Below are positions 26,201 to 37,600 of a stretch of 64,000 bases of DNA, in pieces. The position numbers were made by a program, and so were the translations under genes. Origin of the DNA: Macrostomum hystrix (Eukaryota > Platyhelminthes > Macrostomidae); contig CATNEN010000005.1 in assembly GCA_950097015.1 (NCBI GenBank), forward strand, positions 620,001 to 684,000, in the 5' to 3' direction. How positions within the stretch are numbered: the stretch's first letter is position 1; every line of letters starts with the position of its first letter. Below the pieces are notes generated by a model. That model was not told where the DNA came from. It searched no databases and worked only from the letters and a program-made list of their open reading frames with translations.

Positions 26201-29200
26201 AGTCTAATCTTCCACGTGTCATATATTTTCTTTCATTACTTTTTTAACCCTGATATCTTCCCTGTCTTCCTAAGCTCTTTCCAGTCTCGTCTATTCTTCA
26301 TCTCATTGAATTTTCGCTATCTGACCTATTTTAGTCACTTTTAATGGATCCTTCCTACTTTCCCGAAGTTGTATAAGTTTACCGCCCCGTGCTTTAGAAT
26401 TAAATAGAAAAGTACAAAGTACAAAGCACTAGCCGCTTTGCCAGCTTGGCGAACGTGTGCCAAATTGTGCATCACGTGATTATGATGATGATAATGTTCC
26501 GTAAGATGGAATGCGTTTTGCATTGCACTGTCGGTGGCCGCCGCTGTTGTTTCCTAACCCACGCGCTCATCCTGTGTAGCTTTGCACTCTCCGCCACCGA
26601 ATAGACGGTTTGTGATGCTGGCCCCAGAACACAGTTTAGAGATCCTAATCCCAAAATACAGTTTAGGATCCTAATCCCAAAATACAGTTTAGGATCCTAA
26701 TCCCAAAATACAGTTTAGGATCCTAATCCCAAAATACAGATTAGGATCCTAATCCCAAAATACAGTTTAGGATCCTAATCCCAAAATACAGTTTAGGATC
26801 CTAATCCCAAAATACAGTTTAGGATCCTAATCCCAAAATACAGATTAGGATCCTAATCCCAAAATACAGTTTAGAGATCCTAATCCCAAAATACAGTTTA
26901 GGATCCTAATCCCAAAATACAGTTTAGGATCCTAATCCCAAAATACAGTTTAGGATCCTAATCCCAAAATACAGTTTAGGATCCTAATCCCAAAATACAG
27001 ATTAGGATCCTAATCCCAAAATACAGTTAAGGATCCTAATCCCAAAATACAGTTTAGGATCCTAATCCCTAAATACAGTTTAGGATCCTAATCCCTAAAT
27101 ACAGTTTAGGATCCTAATCCCAAAATACAGTTTAGGATCCTAATCCCAAAATACAGTTTAGGATCCTAATCCCAAAATACAGTTTAGGATCCTAATCCCA
27201 AAATACAGTTTAGGATCCTAATCCCAAAATACAGTTTAGGATCCTAATCCCAAAATACAGTTTAGGATCCTAATCCCAAAAAAACAGATTAGGATCCTAA
27301 TCCCAAAATAAAGTTTAGGATCCTAATCCCAAAATACAGATTAGGATCCTAATCCAAAAATACTGTTTAGGATCCTAATCCCAAAATACAGTTTAGGATC
27401 CTAATCCCAAAATACAGATTAGGATCCTAATCCCAAAATAAAGTTTAGGATCCTAATCCCAAAATACAGTTTAGGATCCTAATCCCAAAATACAGTTTAG
27501 GATCCTAATCACAAAATACAGCTTAGGATCCTAATCCCAAAATACAGTTTAGGATCCTAATCACAAAATACAGTTTAGGATCCTAATCCCAAAATACAGT
27601 TTAGGATCCTAATCCCAAAATACAGTTTAGGATCCTAATCCCAAAATACTGTTTAGGATCCTAATCCCAAAATACTGTTTAGGATCCTAATCCCAAAATA
27701 CAGTTTAGGATCCTAATCCCAAAATACAGTTTAGGATCCTAATCCCAAAATACTGTTTAGGATCCTAATCCCAAAATACAGTTTAGGATCCTAATCCCAA
27801 AATAAAGTTTAGGATCCTAATCCCAAAATACAGTTTAGGATCCTAATCCCAAAATACAGTTTAGGATCCTAATCACAAAATACAGTTTAGGATCCTAATC
27901 CCAAAATACAGTTTAGGATCCTAATCCCAAAATACTGTTTAGGATCCTAATCCCAAAATACTGTTTAGGATCCTAATCCCAAAATACAGTTTAGGATCCT
28001 AATCCCAAAATACAGTTTAGGATCCTAATCCCAAAATAAAGTTTAGGATCCTAATCCCAAAATACAGTTTGGGATCCTAATCCCAAAATACAGTTTAGGA
28101 TCCTAATCACAAAATACAGTTTAGGATCCTAATCCCAAAATACAGTTTAGAGATCCTAATCCCAAAATACAGTTTAGGATCCTAATCCCAAAATACAGTT
28201 TAGGATCCTAATCCCAAAATACAGTTTAGGATCCTAATCCCAAAATACAGTTTAGGATCCTAATCCCAAAATACAGATTAGGATCCTAATCCCAAAATAC
28301 AGTTTAGGATCCTAATCCCAAAATACAGTTTAGGATCCTAATCCCAAAATACAGTTTAGGATCCTAATCCCAAAATACAGTTTAGGATCCTAATCCCAAA
28401 ATACAGTTTAGGATCCTAATCCCAAAATACAGTTTAGGATCCTAATCCCAAAATACAGTTTAGGATCCTAATCCCAAAATACAGTTTAGGATCCTAATCC
28501 CAAAATACAGTTTAGGATCCTAATCCCAAAAAAACAGATTAGGATCCTAATCCCAAAATAAAGTTTAGGATCCTAATCCCAAAATACAGATTAGGATCCT
28601 AATCCAAAAATACAGTTTAGGATCCTAATCCCAAAATACAGTTTAGGATCCTAATCCCAAAATACAGATTAGGATCCTAATCCCAAAATACAGTTTAGGA
28701 TCCTAATCCCAAAATACAGTTTAGGATCCTAATCCCAAAATACAGAGGAATTTTGTTCCTTGCCATTCGGCTGAAGATTGACTGACTGCAGTTTTTTATG
28801 ATTTTGCAGGACGCAAGAATGGGGTAGGATACGTTCGGTCTTTGGACCACTTGGGGCTCACGGTGATCCGACATCCGGCCTCTTGGACCTTTTCGTCACA
28901 TACTCTTCCTGGACTGTTCTCTCCCGTCTCATTTGTCCCGTGTCTCATATCACCACTGTCTCATCTCTCCCCTATCTCATCTCTCCCCTGTCTCATCTCT
29001 CCCCTATCTCATCTCTCCCCTGTCTCATCTCTCCGCTGTCTCATCTCTCCACTGTCTCATCTCTGCACTCTCTCATCTCTGCACTGTCTCATCTCTCCGC
29101 TGTCTCATCTCTCCCCTGTCTCATCTCTCCCCTGTCTCATCTCTGCACTGTCTCATCTCTCCACTGTCTTATCTCTGCACTGTCTCATCTCTCCCCTGTC

Positions 29201-31634
29201 TTATCTCTGCACTGTCTCATCTCTCCACTGTCTTATCTCTGCACTGTCTCATCTCTCCACTGTCTCATCTCTCCACTGCCTCATCTCTCCACTGTCTTAT
29301 CTCTTCACTGTCTTATCTCTCCACTGTCTCATCTCTCCCCTGTCTCATCTCTGCACTGTCTCATCTCTCCACTGTCTTATCTCTGCACTGTCTCATCTCT
29401 CCCCTGTCTTATCTCTGCACTGTCTCATCTCTCCACTGTCTTATCTCTGCACTGTCTCATCTCTCCACTAAATGACACAGTGGAGACATCTCTCTCTCAT
29501 CTCTCGCTACGTACTACTTAGTTTGAAACAGCATTGAGTAGTTTGATTTGCAGATGTCTCATCTCTCCACTGTCTCATCTCTCCACTGTCTTATCTCTTC
29601 ACTGTCTTATCTCTCCACTGTCTCATCTCTCCCCTGTCTCATCTCTCCAATGTCTTATCTCTTCACGTTCTCATCTCTCCACTGTCTCATCTCTCCGCTG
29701 TCTCATCTCTCCACTGTCTTATCTCTGCACTGTCTCATCTCTTCACTGTCTTATCTCTCCACTGTCTCATCTCTCCCCTGTCTCATCTCTCCACTGTCTC
29801 ATCTCTCCCCTGTCTCATCTCTCCCCTGTCTCATCTCTCCCCTGTCTCATCTCTCCACTGTCTCATCTCTCCACTGTCTCATCTCTCCCCTGTCTCATCT
29901 CTCCACTGTCTCATCTCTCCACTGTCTCATATCTCCCCTGTCTTATCTCTCTACTGTCTCATCTCTCCCATGTCTTATCTCTCCCCTGTCTCATCTCTCC
30001 ACTGTCTCATCTCTCCACTGTCTCATATCTCCCCTGTCTTATCTCTCTACTGTCTCATCTCTCCCATGTCTTATCTCTCCCCTGTCTCATCTCTCCCCTG
30101 TCTCATCTCTCCCGTGTCTCATCTCTCCGCTGTCTCATCTCTCCACTGTCTCATCTCTGCACTGTCTCATCTCTCCGCTGTCTCATCTCTCCACTGTCTC
30201 ATCTCTCCACTGTCTCATCTCTCCCCTGTCTCATCTCTCCCCTGTCTCATCTCTCCCCTGTCTCATCTCTCCCCTGTCTCATCTCTCCCCTGTCTCATCT
30301 CTCCCCTGTCTTATCTCTCCACTGTCTTATCTCTTCACTGTCTTATCTCTCCACTGTCTCATCTCTCCCCTGTCTCATCTCTCCCCTGTCTCATCTCTCC
30401 CCTGTCTCATCTCTCCCTGTCTCATCTCTCCCGTGTCTCATCTCTCCCCTGTCTCATCTCTCCCCTGTCTCATCTCTCCCCTGTCTCATCTCTCCACTGT
30501 CTCATCTCTCCCCTGTCTCATCTCTCCCCTGTCTCATCTCTCCCCTGTCTCATCTCTCCACTGTCTCATCTCTCCACTGTCTCATCTCTCCACTGTCTCA
30601 TCTCTCCCCTGTCTCATCTCTCCACTGTCTCATCTCTCCCCTGTCTCATCTCTCCCCTGTCTCATCTCTCCCCTGTCTCATCTCTCCACTGTCTCATCTC
30701 TCCACTGTCTCATATCTCCCCTGTCTTATCTCTCTACTGTCTCATCTCTCCCATGTCTTATCTCTCCCCTGTCTCATCTCTCCACTGTCTAATCTCTCCC
30801 CTGTCTCATATCTCCCCTGTCTTATCTCTCTACTGTCTCATCTCTCCCATGTCTTATCTCTCCCCTGTCTCATCTCTCCACTGTCTAATCTCTCCCCTGT
30901 CTTATCTCTCCTGTGTCTCATCTATCCAGAGAATCACTCTGCGGTAGAGATTTGACACCGGAAATATAGAACACCGGAGAGATTAGACAGCGGAGATATG
31001 GGACACCAGAGAGATGAGACACGGGAGAGATGAGACAGAGAAAGATAAAACAGGATGCTATAGGTGTCTCAAGGGGCAACGGGCCGGATTCTGGAGCTTC
31101 GAGGGCCGCATCTGGCCCGCGGGTCGGAGTTTGTCGACCTCTGCTCTAACCACTAGGCTACTAGACCCATCTATGTTAAATGTATGTTTAATTAGAACAT
31201 ATTTACCTCTCGGAAGCTATAGTCTACAATGTCCACCAATTTTCCACCAATAATCTGCAGGCAAATTCAGTTTCTGGTCTCAGCCAGAGAATCACTCTGC
31301 CAGCACCATTGTGGAGTTTATAGAGAGCGCCGTTGCCTATTCGAAGACTGGCAATTTTCACTATTTCCTATCGTCTAGTATGCCCGGCACACCGCCTATA
31401 CAAGTGTCGATGCTTTATCCATTGTCTCGCTTCACAATCATGACGTCACTGCAGCACAGGTGTCGATTCGAGATTCTAGCTCGTACTAGGCGGGATCACA
31501 TTGATCGCTTGCCTCTACCGGCTGTATTCAAAGCCTACCTGCAGGAGAAGCAGTACTTTATCGAATACAAGGAAGATTTCCTAATTGCTTCACAGACTAA
31601 TAGCGAACAACCTGCTGAGGTATTTGAGCAATAG
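17209..31634 (+). CDS. SOCS6: SOCS6/SOCS7-like suppressor of cytokine signalling
   Basis: Exons are 17209-18531, 22814-22982 and 31261-31634 (phases 0 then 1), giving 621 residues. An in-frame TAG at 17179 precedes the ATG. Residues 1-441 are low-complexity: Ala runs, two Gln runs and several polyproline stretches, plus a basic RAKISRFFR patch, as in the long N-termini of SOCS6/7. The SH2 domain starts at KPWYFGPL. It has the phosphotyrosine-binding arginine in FLVRDS, the HTRIEH strand and continues with KFSFW in exon 3. A C-terminal SOCS box follows: the BC-box SLQHRCRFEI, then the LPLP Cullin-box segment and YLQEKQYF. SOCS proteins bind phosphotyrosine sites and recruit Elongin B/C and Cullin-5 for ubiquitylation in the cytosol. 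The HTRIEH...FSF segment is nearer SOCS6 than SOCS7, but I treat it as the common ancestor type. Introns of 4.3 and 8.3 kb carry a DNA transposon and several arrays. Confidence 0.9.
18532..19258 (+). other. SOCS intron 1, 5' non-repetitive part
   Basis: Donor gtgagttta at 18532. AT-rich unique sequence with no exon seen. This is one of the few introns here whose array does not start near the donor. Confidence 0.5.
19260..19792. repeat. Tandem array, 31 bp unit (core ctgataataatgagctact)
   Basis: About 17 units in SOCS intron 1, each with an octamer palindrome cctagg plus flanks. Variants ctgctagtaatg and ctatgctg are interspersed. Confidence 0.95.
19793..20714. other. SOCS intron 1, unique middle part
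   Basis: AT-rich; no exon, repeat or element recognised. Confidence 0.4.
20715..20941. repeat. Tandem array, 40 bp unit, left part
   Basis: Units with cataatcccttgatggataa and gaatcccatttctc. The array is interrupted by a DNA element at 20942 and resumes at about 22265. Confidence 0.92.
20942..22262. mobile_element. Non-autonomous DNA transposon, 1.3 kb, with terminal inverted repeats
   Basis: The ends gggtcattctcaaaattatg and, inverted, gggtcattctcaaattaatg match at 18 of 20 bases. The element splits a 40-bp minisatellite that is otherwise continuous on both sides, which defines the insertion. The interior is AT-rich with only short ORFs (67 codons at most), so no transposase is encoded. 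A clean target-site duplication could not be read, because the flanks are repeats. The superfamily is undetermined. Confidence 0.75.
22263..22705. repeat. Tandem array, 40 bp unit, right part
   Basis: Continuation of the array at 20.7-20.9 kb after the transposon. It decays toward 22.7 kb and stops about 100 bp before the acceptor of SOCS exon 2. Confidence 0.92.
23085..24305. repeat. Tandem array, 27 bp unit (core atgtaaacacattcccagat)
   Basis: About 45 units in SOCS intron 2, starting about 100 bp after the donor. Two variants alternate in blocks (cctcggt and ccccagg). Higher-order blocks repeat near 23.6-24.1 kb. The 27-bp unit keeps all frames open and produces a spurious 471-codon minus-strand ORF. 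Confidence 0.97.
24306..24912. other. SOCS intron 2, unique segment
   Basis: No exon recognised. Pyrimidine-rich tctctctcta stretch near 24.47 kb. Confidence 0.4.
24915..25632. repeat. Tandem array, 27 bp unit (core gaagctctattcccaaatcc)
   Basis: About 26 units in SOCS intron 2. It has the same unit length as the 23 kb array and shares attccca, but is otherwise a different sequence. The spurious 315-codon ORF here is repeat translation. Confidence 0.96.
25633..25984. other. SOCS intron 2, unique segment
   Basis: AT-rich; nothing recognised. Confidence 0.4.
25985..26245. repeat. Degenerate pyrimidine array (ctcatctctcccgtgt)
   Basis: Diverged relative of the 16-bp array at 28.9-30.9 kb in the same intron; units vary in length. 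Confidence 0.85.
26246..26632. other. SOCS intron 2, unique segment with GC-rich patch
   Basis: The stretch around 26.52-26.62 kb (ggtggccgccgctgttgttt) is more GC-rich than its surroundings and exon-like in composition. No ORF with splice sites could be supported on either strand. Confidence 0.35.
26633..28745. repeat. Tandem array, 26 bp unit (core acagtttaggatcctaatcc)
   Basis: About 80 units in SOCS intron 2. Each carries ggatcc, and variant units contain the perfect 14-nt palindrome attaggatcctaat. A block of about 1.3 kb appears twice with the same variant order (including cccaaaaaaacag), indicating higher-order duplication. Confidence 0.97.
28925..30925. repeat. Tandem array, 16 bp unit (cccctgtctcatctct)
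   Basis: About 120 pyrimidine-rich units in SOCS intron 2. It is interrupted at about 29470-29555 by unique sequence, including a 46-bp exact copy of the SOCS 3' flank. The array yields several spurious Leu/Ser/Cys ORFs up to 473 codons. Confidence 0.97.
30943..31045. repeat. Inverted continuation of the 16-bp array
   Basis: Units here read gagagatgagacacggg, the reverse complement of the preceding array. A 17-bp exon-3-like fragment lies at the turn. The junction could fold into a long hairpin. Confidence 0.8.
31078..31143 (-). mobile_element. Truncated hAT-type transposon end
   Basis: On the minus strand the segment begins cagaggtcgacaaactccg and continues with a gcgggccagatgcggccc block, the typical CpG-rich end of hAT elements. 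Only one end is present. It abuts an inverted tRNA-like SINE head (31141-31172). Confidence 0.5.
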
Positions 31635-33280
31635 ACTCAAATGTTGTGCTCTAGCCTGGGACTCCGCGCACACACACACATAAGTATACTTATATAATTA
31701 TATTTTTGTTTGAGTAGGTTCCATTTGCCAAATCAAGCATGATTACAATTATTATTGTTATTATTAGTAAGTGTTTTTTTAATTGACAAAAATGACAATA
31801 GTTCCCGTTGGGTTATAGAATCAAGGATTTTCTATACAGATAACAAATCCGTCTAGTTGCTAAAACCGTATTCGTTTTTTTACGTCCGATTAATATTTCA
31901 ACATTTGCGCTACGTACTACTTAGTTTGAAACAGCATTGAGTAGTTTGATTTGCGTGTTTTTTTCAATTGCAGTCTTCTCTTCGTAGCAAGCCACTAAAG
32001 AAGCAAAACCTATTTGGTACTCTGTAACAGAATTTTCGTTGCTTCCGTTTCGACATTGCTGTTGTTTTTTGTTTCAATCTTTTGTGTTTCTTTTCCTAAT
32101 CGAACTTTCATAACCTGCTAGCGCTGTGCTCTGTTTGTTTTGTCTTGCTTGAGTTCGCCCTGTACTTGCAGAAGAGAAGACTGGTTGATTTTGGTTTTGC
32201 TGGTTTTAGGAAAATCTTTAATATGCTCTTTTTGAAACACATTCTGGGAGACTCTAATCGATAAATCGATTTCATTGACTCTTTATCGGAAACTAAATTA
32301 AACGAAATTTAATTCTCTCTGAATTTTAATGAAAGTTGGTAAGCCGAAATTTTCCGAATTCTTTTTTTGAATTCCTGGAAAATTCCCAAAACTCAAAACT
32401 AATGTTTTTTATTAACGAACTTGAAGTTCCAAGCAGAGTCAATTAGTGTATTTCAAACACAATTATTATTTCGAATTGTCGATTTTATTTTGTTATAGCT
32501 CTAGTATTTTGTGTTCAATCTAAACCAGATGCATCTGTGTATTATGATTATCGTTATTCAGCTAATCTAGGCACCCTTGCATGTCTATCGTGTCTGCTCT
32601 TCTCTCTCCGTCTCCATCTTAACTGATAATTTTGTTGTACACAACAAGTAGACATCTATATATACATATAGATGATCTGATTCAGAAGAACTGTCTCGAT
32701 GATTGCCATTGAACTCTGCGCCATATTGTGTTCCTATATCTGGTTTTTTCCCCGTGTTTTGTCATTTATTTTTGTTTGTTTGTTCAAGTGCTTCGATGGC
32801 TTCAGGTACTACGGGTTCTCGTGCTTTGACTCACAAATCTGTTGAATAATAAATAACCTGCTATTTTAAACCAACTAACTATTTATGATTTAATAGGTTA
32901 TTCAATCATGTGTTTCAATTGTCAAACTTATTTAATTCTATGCTCAATATTAAACAGTTTAGTCAGCTGTGTAGTTCATAGATTCGATTGATATTATTAT
33001 TTAATAAATTACTAATTTTATTAATCATTTCGTGCTTCTGTAAATAATCTCTTACATAATATTGTGTCGATTTTCTGCTTTACAATGGTGACCACAATAG
33101 GTAAGAATTTTGTTTGACAATAATAATAAATAATTACATATAAATATTTAAAAGTTGCACCACGTGCACACATATTTTTTTCTATAATCATGCCACTTAT
33201 CTATGTTTTCTTGTATTTTTATATTTGCCTAATCCACATAGGAGCGTGTATTTGTAGCTTTTCTAAGTTTTTTTTGATCA
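31635..33280 (+). other. 3' flank of SOCS gene
   Basis: AT-rich unique sequence, presumably including the 3' UTR. It contains 31909-31954, the source or copy of the 46 bp also found in intron 2. No further gene is recognised. Confidence 0.45.
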
Positions 33281-34480
33281 AATAGACAGATAGGAGAGAG
33301 CGGATGTAATAGATAGGAGAGAGCGGATGTAATAGATAGGAGAGAGCGGATGTAATAGATAGGAGAGAGCGGATGTAATAGATAGGAGAGAGCGGATGTA
33401 ATAGATAGGAGAGAGCGGATGTAATAGATAGGAGAGAGCGGATGTAATAGATAGGAGAGAGCGGATGTAATAGATAGGAGAGAGCGGATGTAATAGATAG
33501 GAGAGAGCGGATGTAATAGATTGGAGAGAGCGGATGTAATAGATAGGAGAGAGCGGATGTAATAAATGGGAGAGAGCGGATGTAATAAATGGGAGAGAGC
33601 GGATGTAATAAATTGTAGAGAGCGGATGTAATAAATTGTAGAGAGCGGATGTAATAAATTGTAGAGAGCGGATGTAATAGATTGTAGAGAGCGGATGTAA
33701 TAGATTGTAGAGAGCGGATGTAATAAATTGTAGAGAGCGGATGTAATAAATTGTAGAGAGCGGATGTAATAGATTGTAGAGAGCGGATGTAATAGATTGT
33801 AGAGAGCGGATGTAATAAATTGGAGAGAGCGGATGTAATAAATTGTAGAGAGCGGATGTAATAAATTGTCGAGAGCGGATGTAGTGAATTGTAGAGAGCG
33901 GATGTAATAGATTGTAGAGAGCGGATGTAATAGATTGTAGAGAGCGGATGTAATAGATTGTAGAGAGCGGATGTAATAAATTGTCGAGAGCGGATGTAGT
34001 GAATTGTAGAGAGCGGATGTAATAGATTGTAGAGAGCGGATGTAATAAATTGTAGAGAGCGGATGTAATAAATGGGAGAGAGCGGATGTAATAAATTGTA
34101 GAGAGCGGATGTAATAAATTGTAGAGAGCAGATGTAATAAATTTTAGAGAGCGGATGTAATAAATTGTAGAGAGCGGATGTACGCTCGTAATAGATATGA
34201 GAGAAAGCATGTGACAGATGGTAGAGAGCGGATGTGTTAGATGGTAGAGAGCGGATGTGTTAGATGGTAGAGAGCGGATGTGTTAGATGGTAGAGAGCGG
34301 ATGTGTTAGATGGTAGAGAGCGGATGTGTTAGATGGTAGAGAGCGGATGTGTTAGATGGTAGAGAGCGGATGTGTTAGATGGTAGAGAGCGGATGTGTTA
34401 GATGGTAGAGAGCGGATGTGTTAGATGGTAGAGAGCGGATGTGTTAGATAGGAAAGAGCGGATGTGACAGATTGCATTTG
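33281..34480. repeat. Tandem array, 23 bp unit (core gagagcggatgtaatagat)
   Basis: About 52 units between the SOCS gene and TM9SF3. It falls into three blocks: gataggagagagc, then aattgtagagagc, then gtgttagatggtagag. It ends about 140 bp before the TM9SF3 start codon, so it is intergenic or 5'-flanking. Confidence 0.96.
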
Positions 34481-34624
34481 ACAGCGGGTGTAGAGAATTG
34501 TGACTCAGTAATAAGATGATCAATGTAAGCGTTACATTAATGTTGATCTGTTATTAAATTTCAGGTATTCTTAATTTCGTTAAAATTTTTAAGAATTTTA
34601 TAACAGCATAATTGAGCAATCGTG

Positions 34625-37600
34625 ATGCTCTGGGTCAAATGTCTGCGGTCTTATTTCGGTGCAAATCTCTGTTGTGCAATCCTTCCGCTGCTGATCATTT
34701 TTGGCACTAGCTGGCTTGCTAGTCCTGTGGCGGCCGACGAGCACAATCACGTCTATCAGGACGGCGAGGAAGTGGTCCTCTGGATGAACACAGTCGGGCC
34801 CTATCACAACAGGCAGGAGACCTACTCATATTTCTCGTTGCCATTCTGTCGCGGACCTAAGGAGGGCATCTCGCATTATCACGAGACACTCGGCGAAGCT
34901 CTTCAAGGCGTTGAACTGGAATTAGCTGGTCTAGATATCGATTTCAATATGCCGGTTAGGAGAACCACTTATTGTCGAATTGTGCTCAACGAGGACAGTG
35001 CTCAGAAGTTTATCTACGCTATTAAGAATCAGTACTGGTATCAGATGTTCATTGACGATCTGCCTGTCTGGGGCATTGTTGGAGTAGTGGACAAGACTGA
35101 CGAGGATCGCTGCTACCTGTGGACCCACAAACGTTTACAAATTGGCGTTAATTATGGACAGATTGTTGATGTTAATCTCACTAGCTCTGCCAGGAGATTA
35201 GTGAGGCCTGATGCTCACATTGCCTTCTCCTATGAGGTTGGTGTTTTTGTGCTCTGCCTTTAACTGTTTCTACTCTTATGTCTAAACTCCCCCTGTCTTA
35301 CGCCCATCATATCTAATCTCATCAAATGTCCATCCTGTCTCATGCTAATCAATCTCTAATCTCTCACCCCATCAATCTCTGCTCTCACCCCATCAATCTC
35401 TGCTCTCACTCCATCAATCTCTGCTCTCACCCCATCAATCTCTGCTCTCACCCCATCAATCTCTGCTCTCACCCCATCAATCTCTGCTCTCACCCCATCA
35501 ATCTCTGCTCTCACCCCATCAATCTATGCTCTCACCCCATCAATCTCTGTTCTCACCTCATCAATCTCTGCTCTCACCCCATCAATCTCTGTTCTCACCC
35601 CATCAATCTCTGTTCTCACCCCATCAGTCTCTGTTCTCACCCCATCATTCTCTGTTCTCACCCCATCAATCTCTGCTCTCACCCCATCAATCTCTGTTCT
35701 CACCCCATCAGTCTCTGCTCTCACCCCATCATTCTCTGTTCTCACCCCATCAGTCTCTGCTCTCACCCCATCAATCTCTGCTCTCACCCGATCAATCTCT
35801 AATCTCACCCCATCAATCTCTGTTCTCACCCCATCAGTCTCTGCTCTCACCCCATCAATCTCTGTTCTCACCCCATCAATCTCTAATCTCACCCCATAAA
35901 CCTCAACTTTCAACCCATCAAAATCTACTCTTACCAACAGGTGATATTCCGTGAGTCCGACATTCCGTTCGCCAAGCGGTTCGACAAGTACCTGGATCGC
36001 GGCTTCTTTCATCACCATATTCACTGGTTCTCGCTGTGCAACAGTTTCGCTATGGCCGTGTTTCTAGTCTGCCTTGTCGCTGTGCTGCTCACCCGCATGC
36101 TGCGTAAAGACTTCACTCGTTATAGCAAGGCCGAGGAGAGCAAGTGGGAGCTGGAGCGGAGCTTTAGCGATGAGTTCGGCTGGAAACAGGTGAGTTGGCT
36201 TCCAGACTCTAGCTTGAGTCTAATCCAACTCTACCAGACTGTAACTTGAGTCTAATCCAACTCTACCAGACTGTAACTTGAGTCTAATCCAACTCTACCA
36301 GACTGTAACTTGAGTCTAATCCAACTCTACCAGACTGTAACTTGAGTCTAATCTAACTCTACCAGACTGTAACTTGAGTCTAATCCAACTCTACCAGACT
36401 GTAACTTGAGTCTAATCCAACTCTACCAGACTGTAACTTGAGTCTAATCCAACTCTACCAGACTGTAACTTGAGTCTAATCCAACTCTACCAGACTGTAA
36501 CTTGAGTCTAATCCAACTCTACCAGACTGTAACTTGAGTCTAATCCAACTCTACCAGACTGTAACTTGAGTCTAATCCAACTCTACCAGACTGTAACTTG
36601 AGTCTAATCTAACTCTACCAGACTGTAACTTGAGTCTAATCTAACTCTACCAGACTGTAACTTGAGTCTAATCCAACTCTACCAAACTCTTGGTTGAGTC
36701 TAATTCTACTCTACCAGACTCTAGCTTGAGTCTAATCTAACTCTACCAGACTGTAACTTGAGTCTAATCCAACTCTACCAGACTCTAGCTTGAGTCTAAT
36801 CTGACTCTACCAGACTGTAACTTGAGTCTAATCCAACTCTACTAGACTCTTGGTTGAGTCTAATCCAACTCTACCAGACTGTAACTTCAGTCTAATCCAA
36901 CTCCACCACGACTACCAGACTCTAACTTGAGTCTAATTTAACTCTACTAGGCTCTTGATTGAGTCTAATCTAACACTACCAGACTCTAGCTTGAGTCTAA
37001 TCCCACTCTACTAGATCCCTATGTAATCTCTCTATTTAATCTAATAATCTCCAGGTGTACGGTGACGTATTCCGGCCGCCAACATTTCGCCTACCCTTCT
37101 CAGTACTGATCGGATCAGGAGCACAGCTGGTCTTTGTTCTCCTATGCTTCATCCTGCTAGCAATGGTGGTGGATATGAACAGTGAACGAGCGGGCCTGCT
37201 ATCTGCTGCCATATTTATCTACTCAATCTCGTCTCCTATTGGTGGCTTCGTTGGCGCCGCCCTGTATTCTAGATTTTATTCCATTCCTACTGCTACTAAT
37301 AGTAGTACTAATAATACATCAGCCAGCAGTTATCGTTGGATGCGTCAGGCATTATGCCAAGCTCTGGGTCCTATCGGCCTAGTCTGCGGTGTAGCCTTCC
37401 TAGTCAACCTAGTGGCAGTCGGTTATCAAACGTCGCGTAGTTTACCTCCAACTCAAGGCCTAGCCCTATTAGCTATTGTTACCTTTGTTGTGCTACCATT
37501 GAGCCTCATTGGCAGCGTACTGGGCAAGAACCTGTGCGGCCAGCCAACGAAATTGCCGTGCCGATTAAATGCTGTGCCAAGGTGAGTCAACTACTCATTC

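Noticed and set aside
29534-30955. 473-codon Leu/Ser/Cys-rich ORF
   Set aside because: Translation of the 16-bp pyrimidine array inside SOCS intron 2; overlapping ORFs exist in the other frames.
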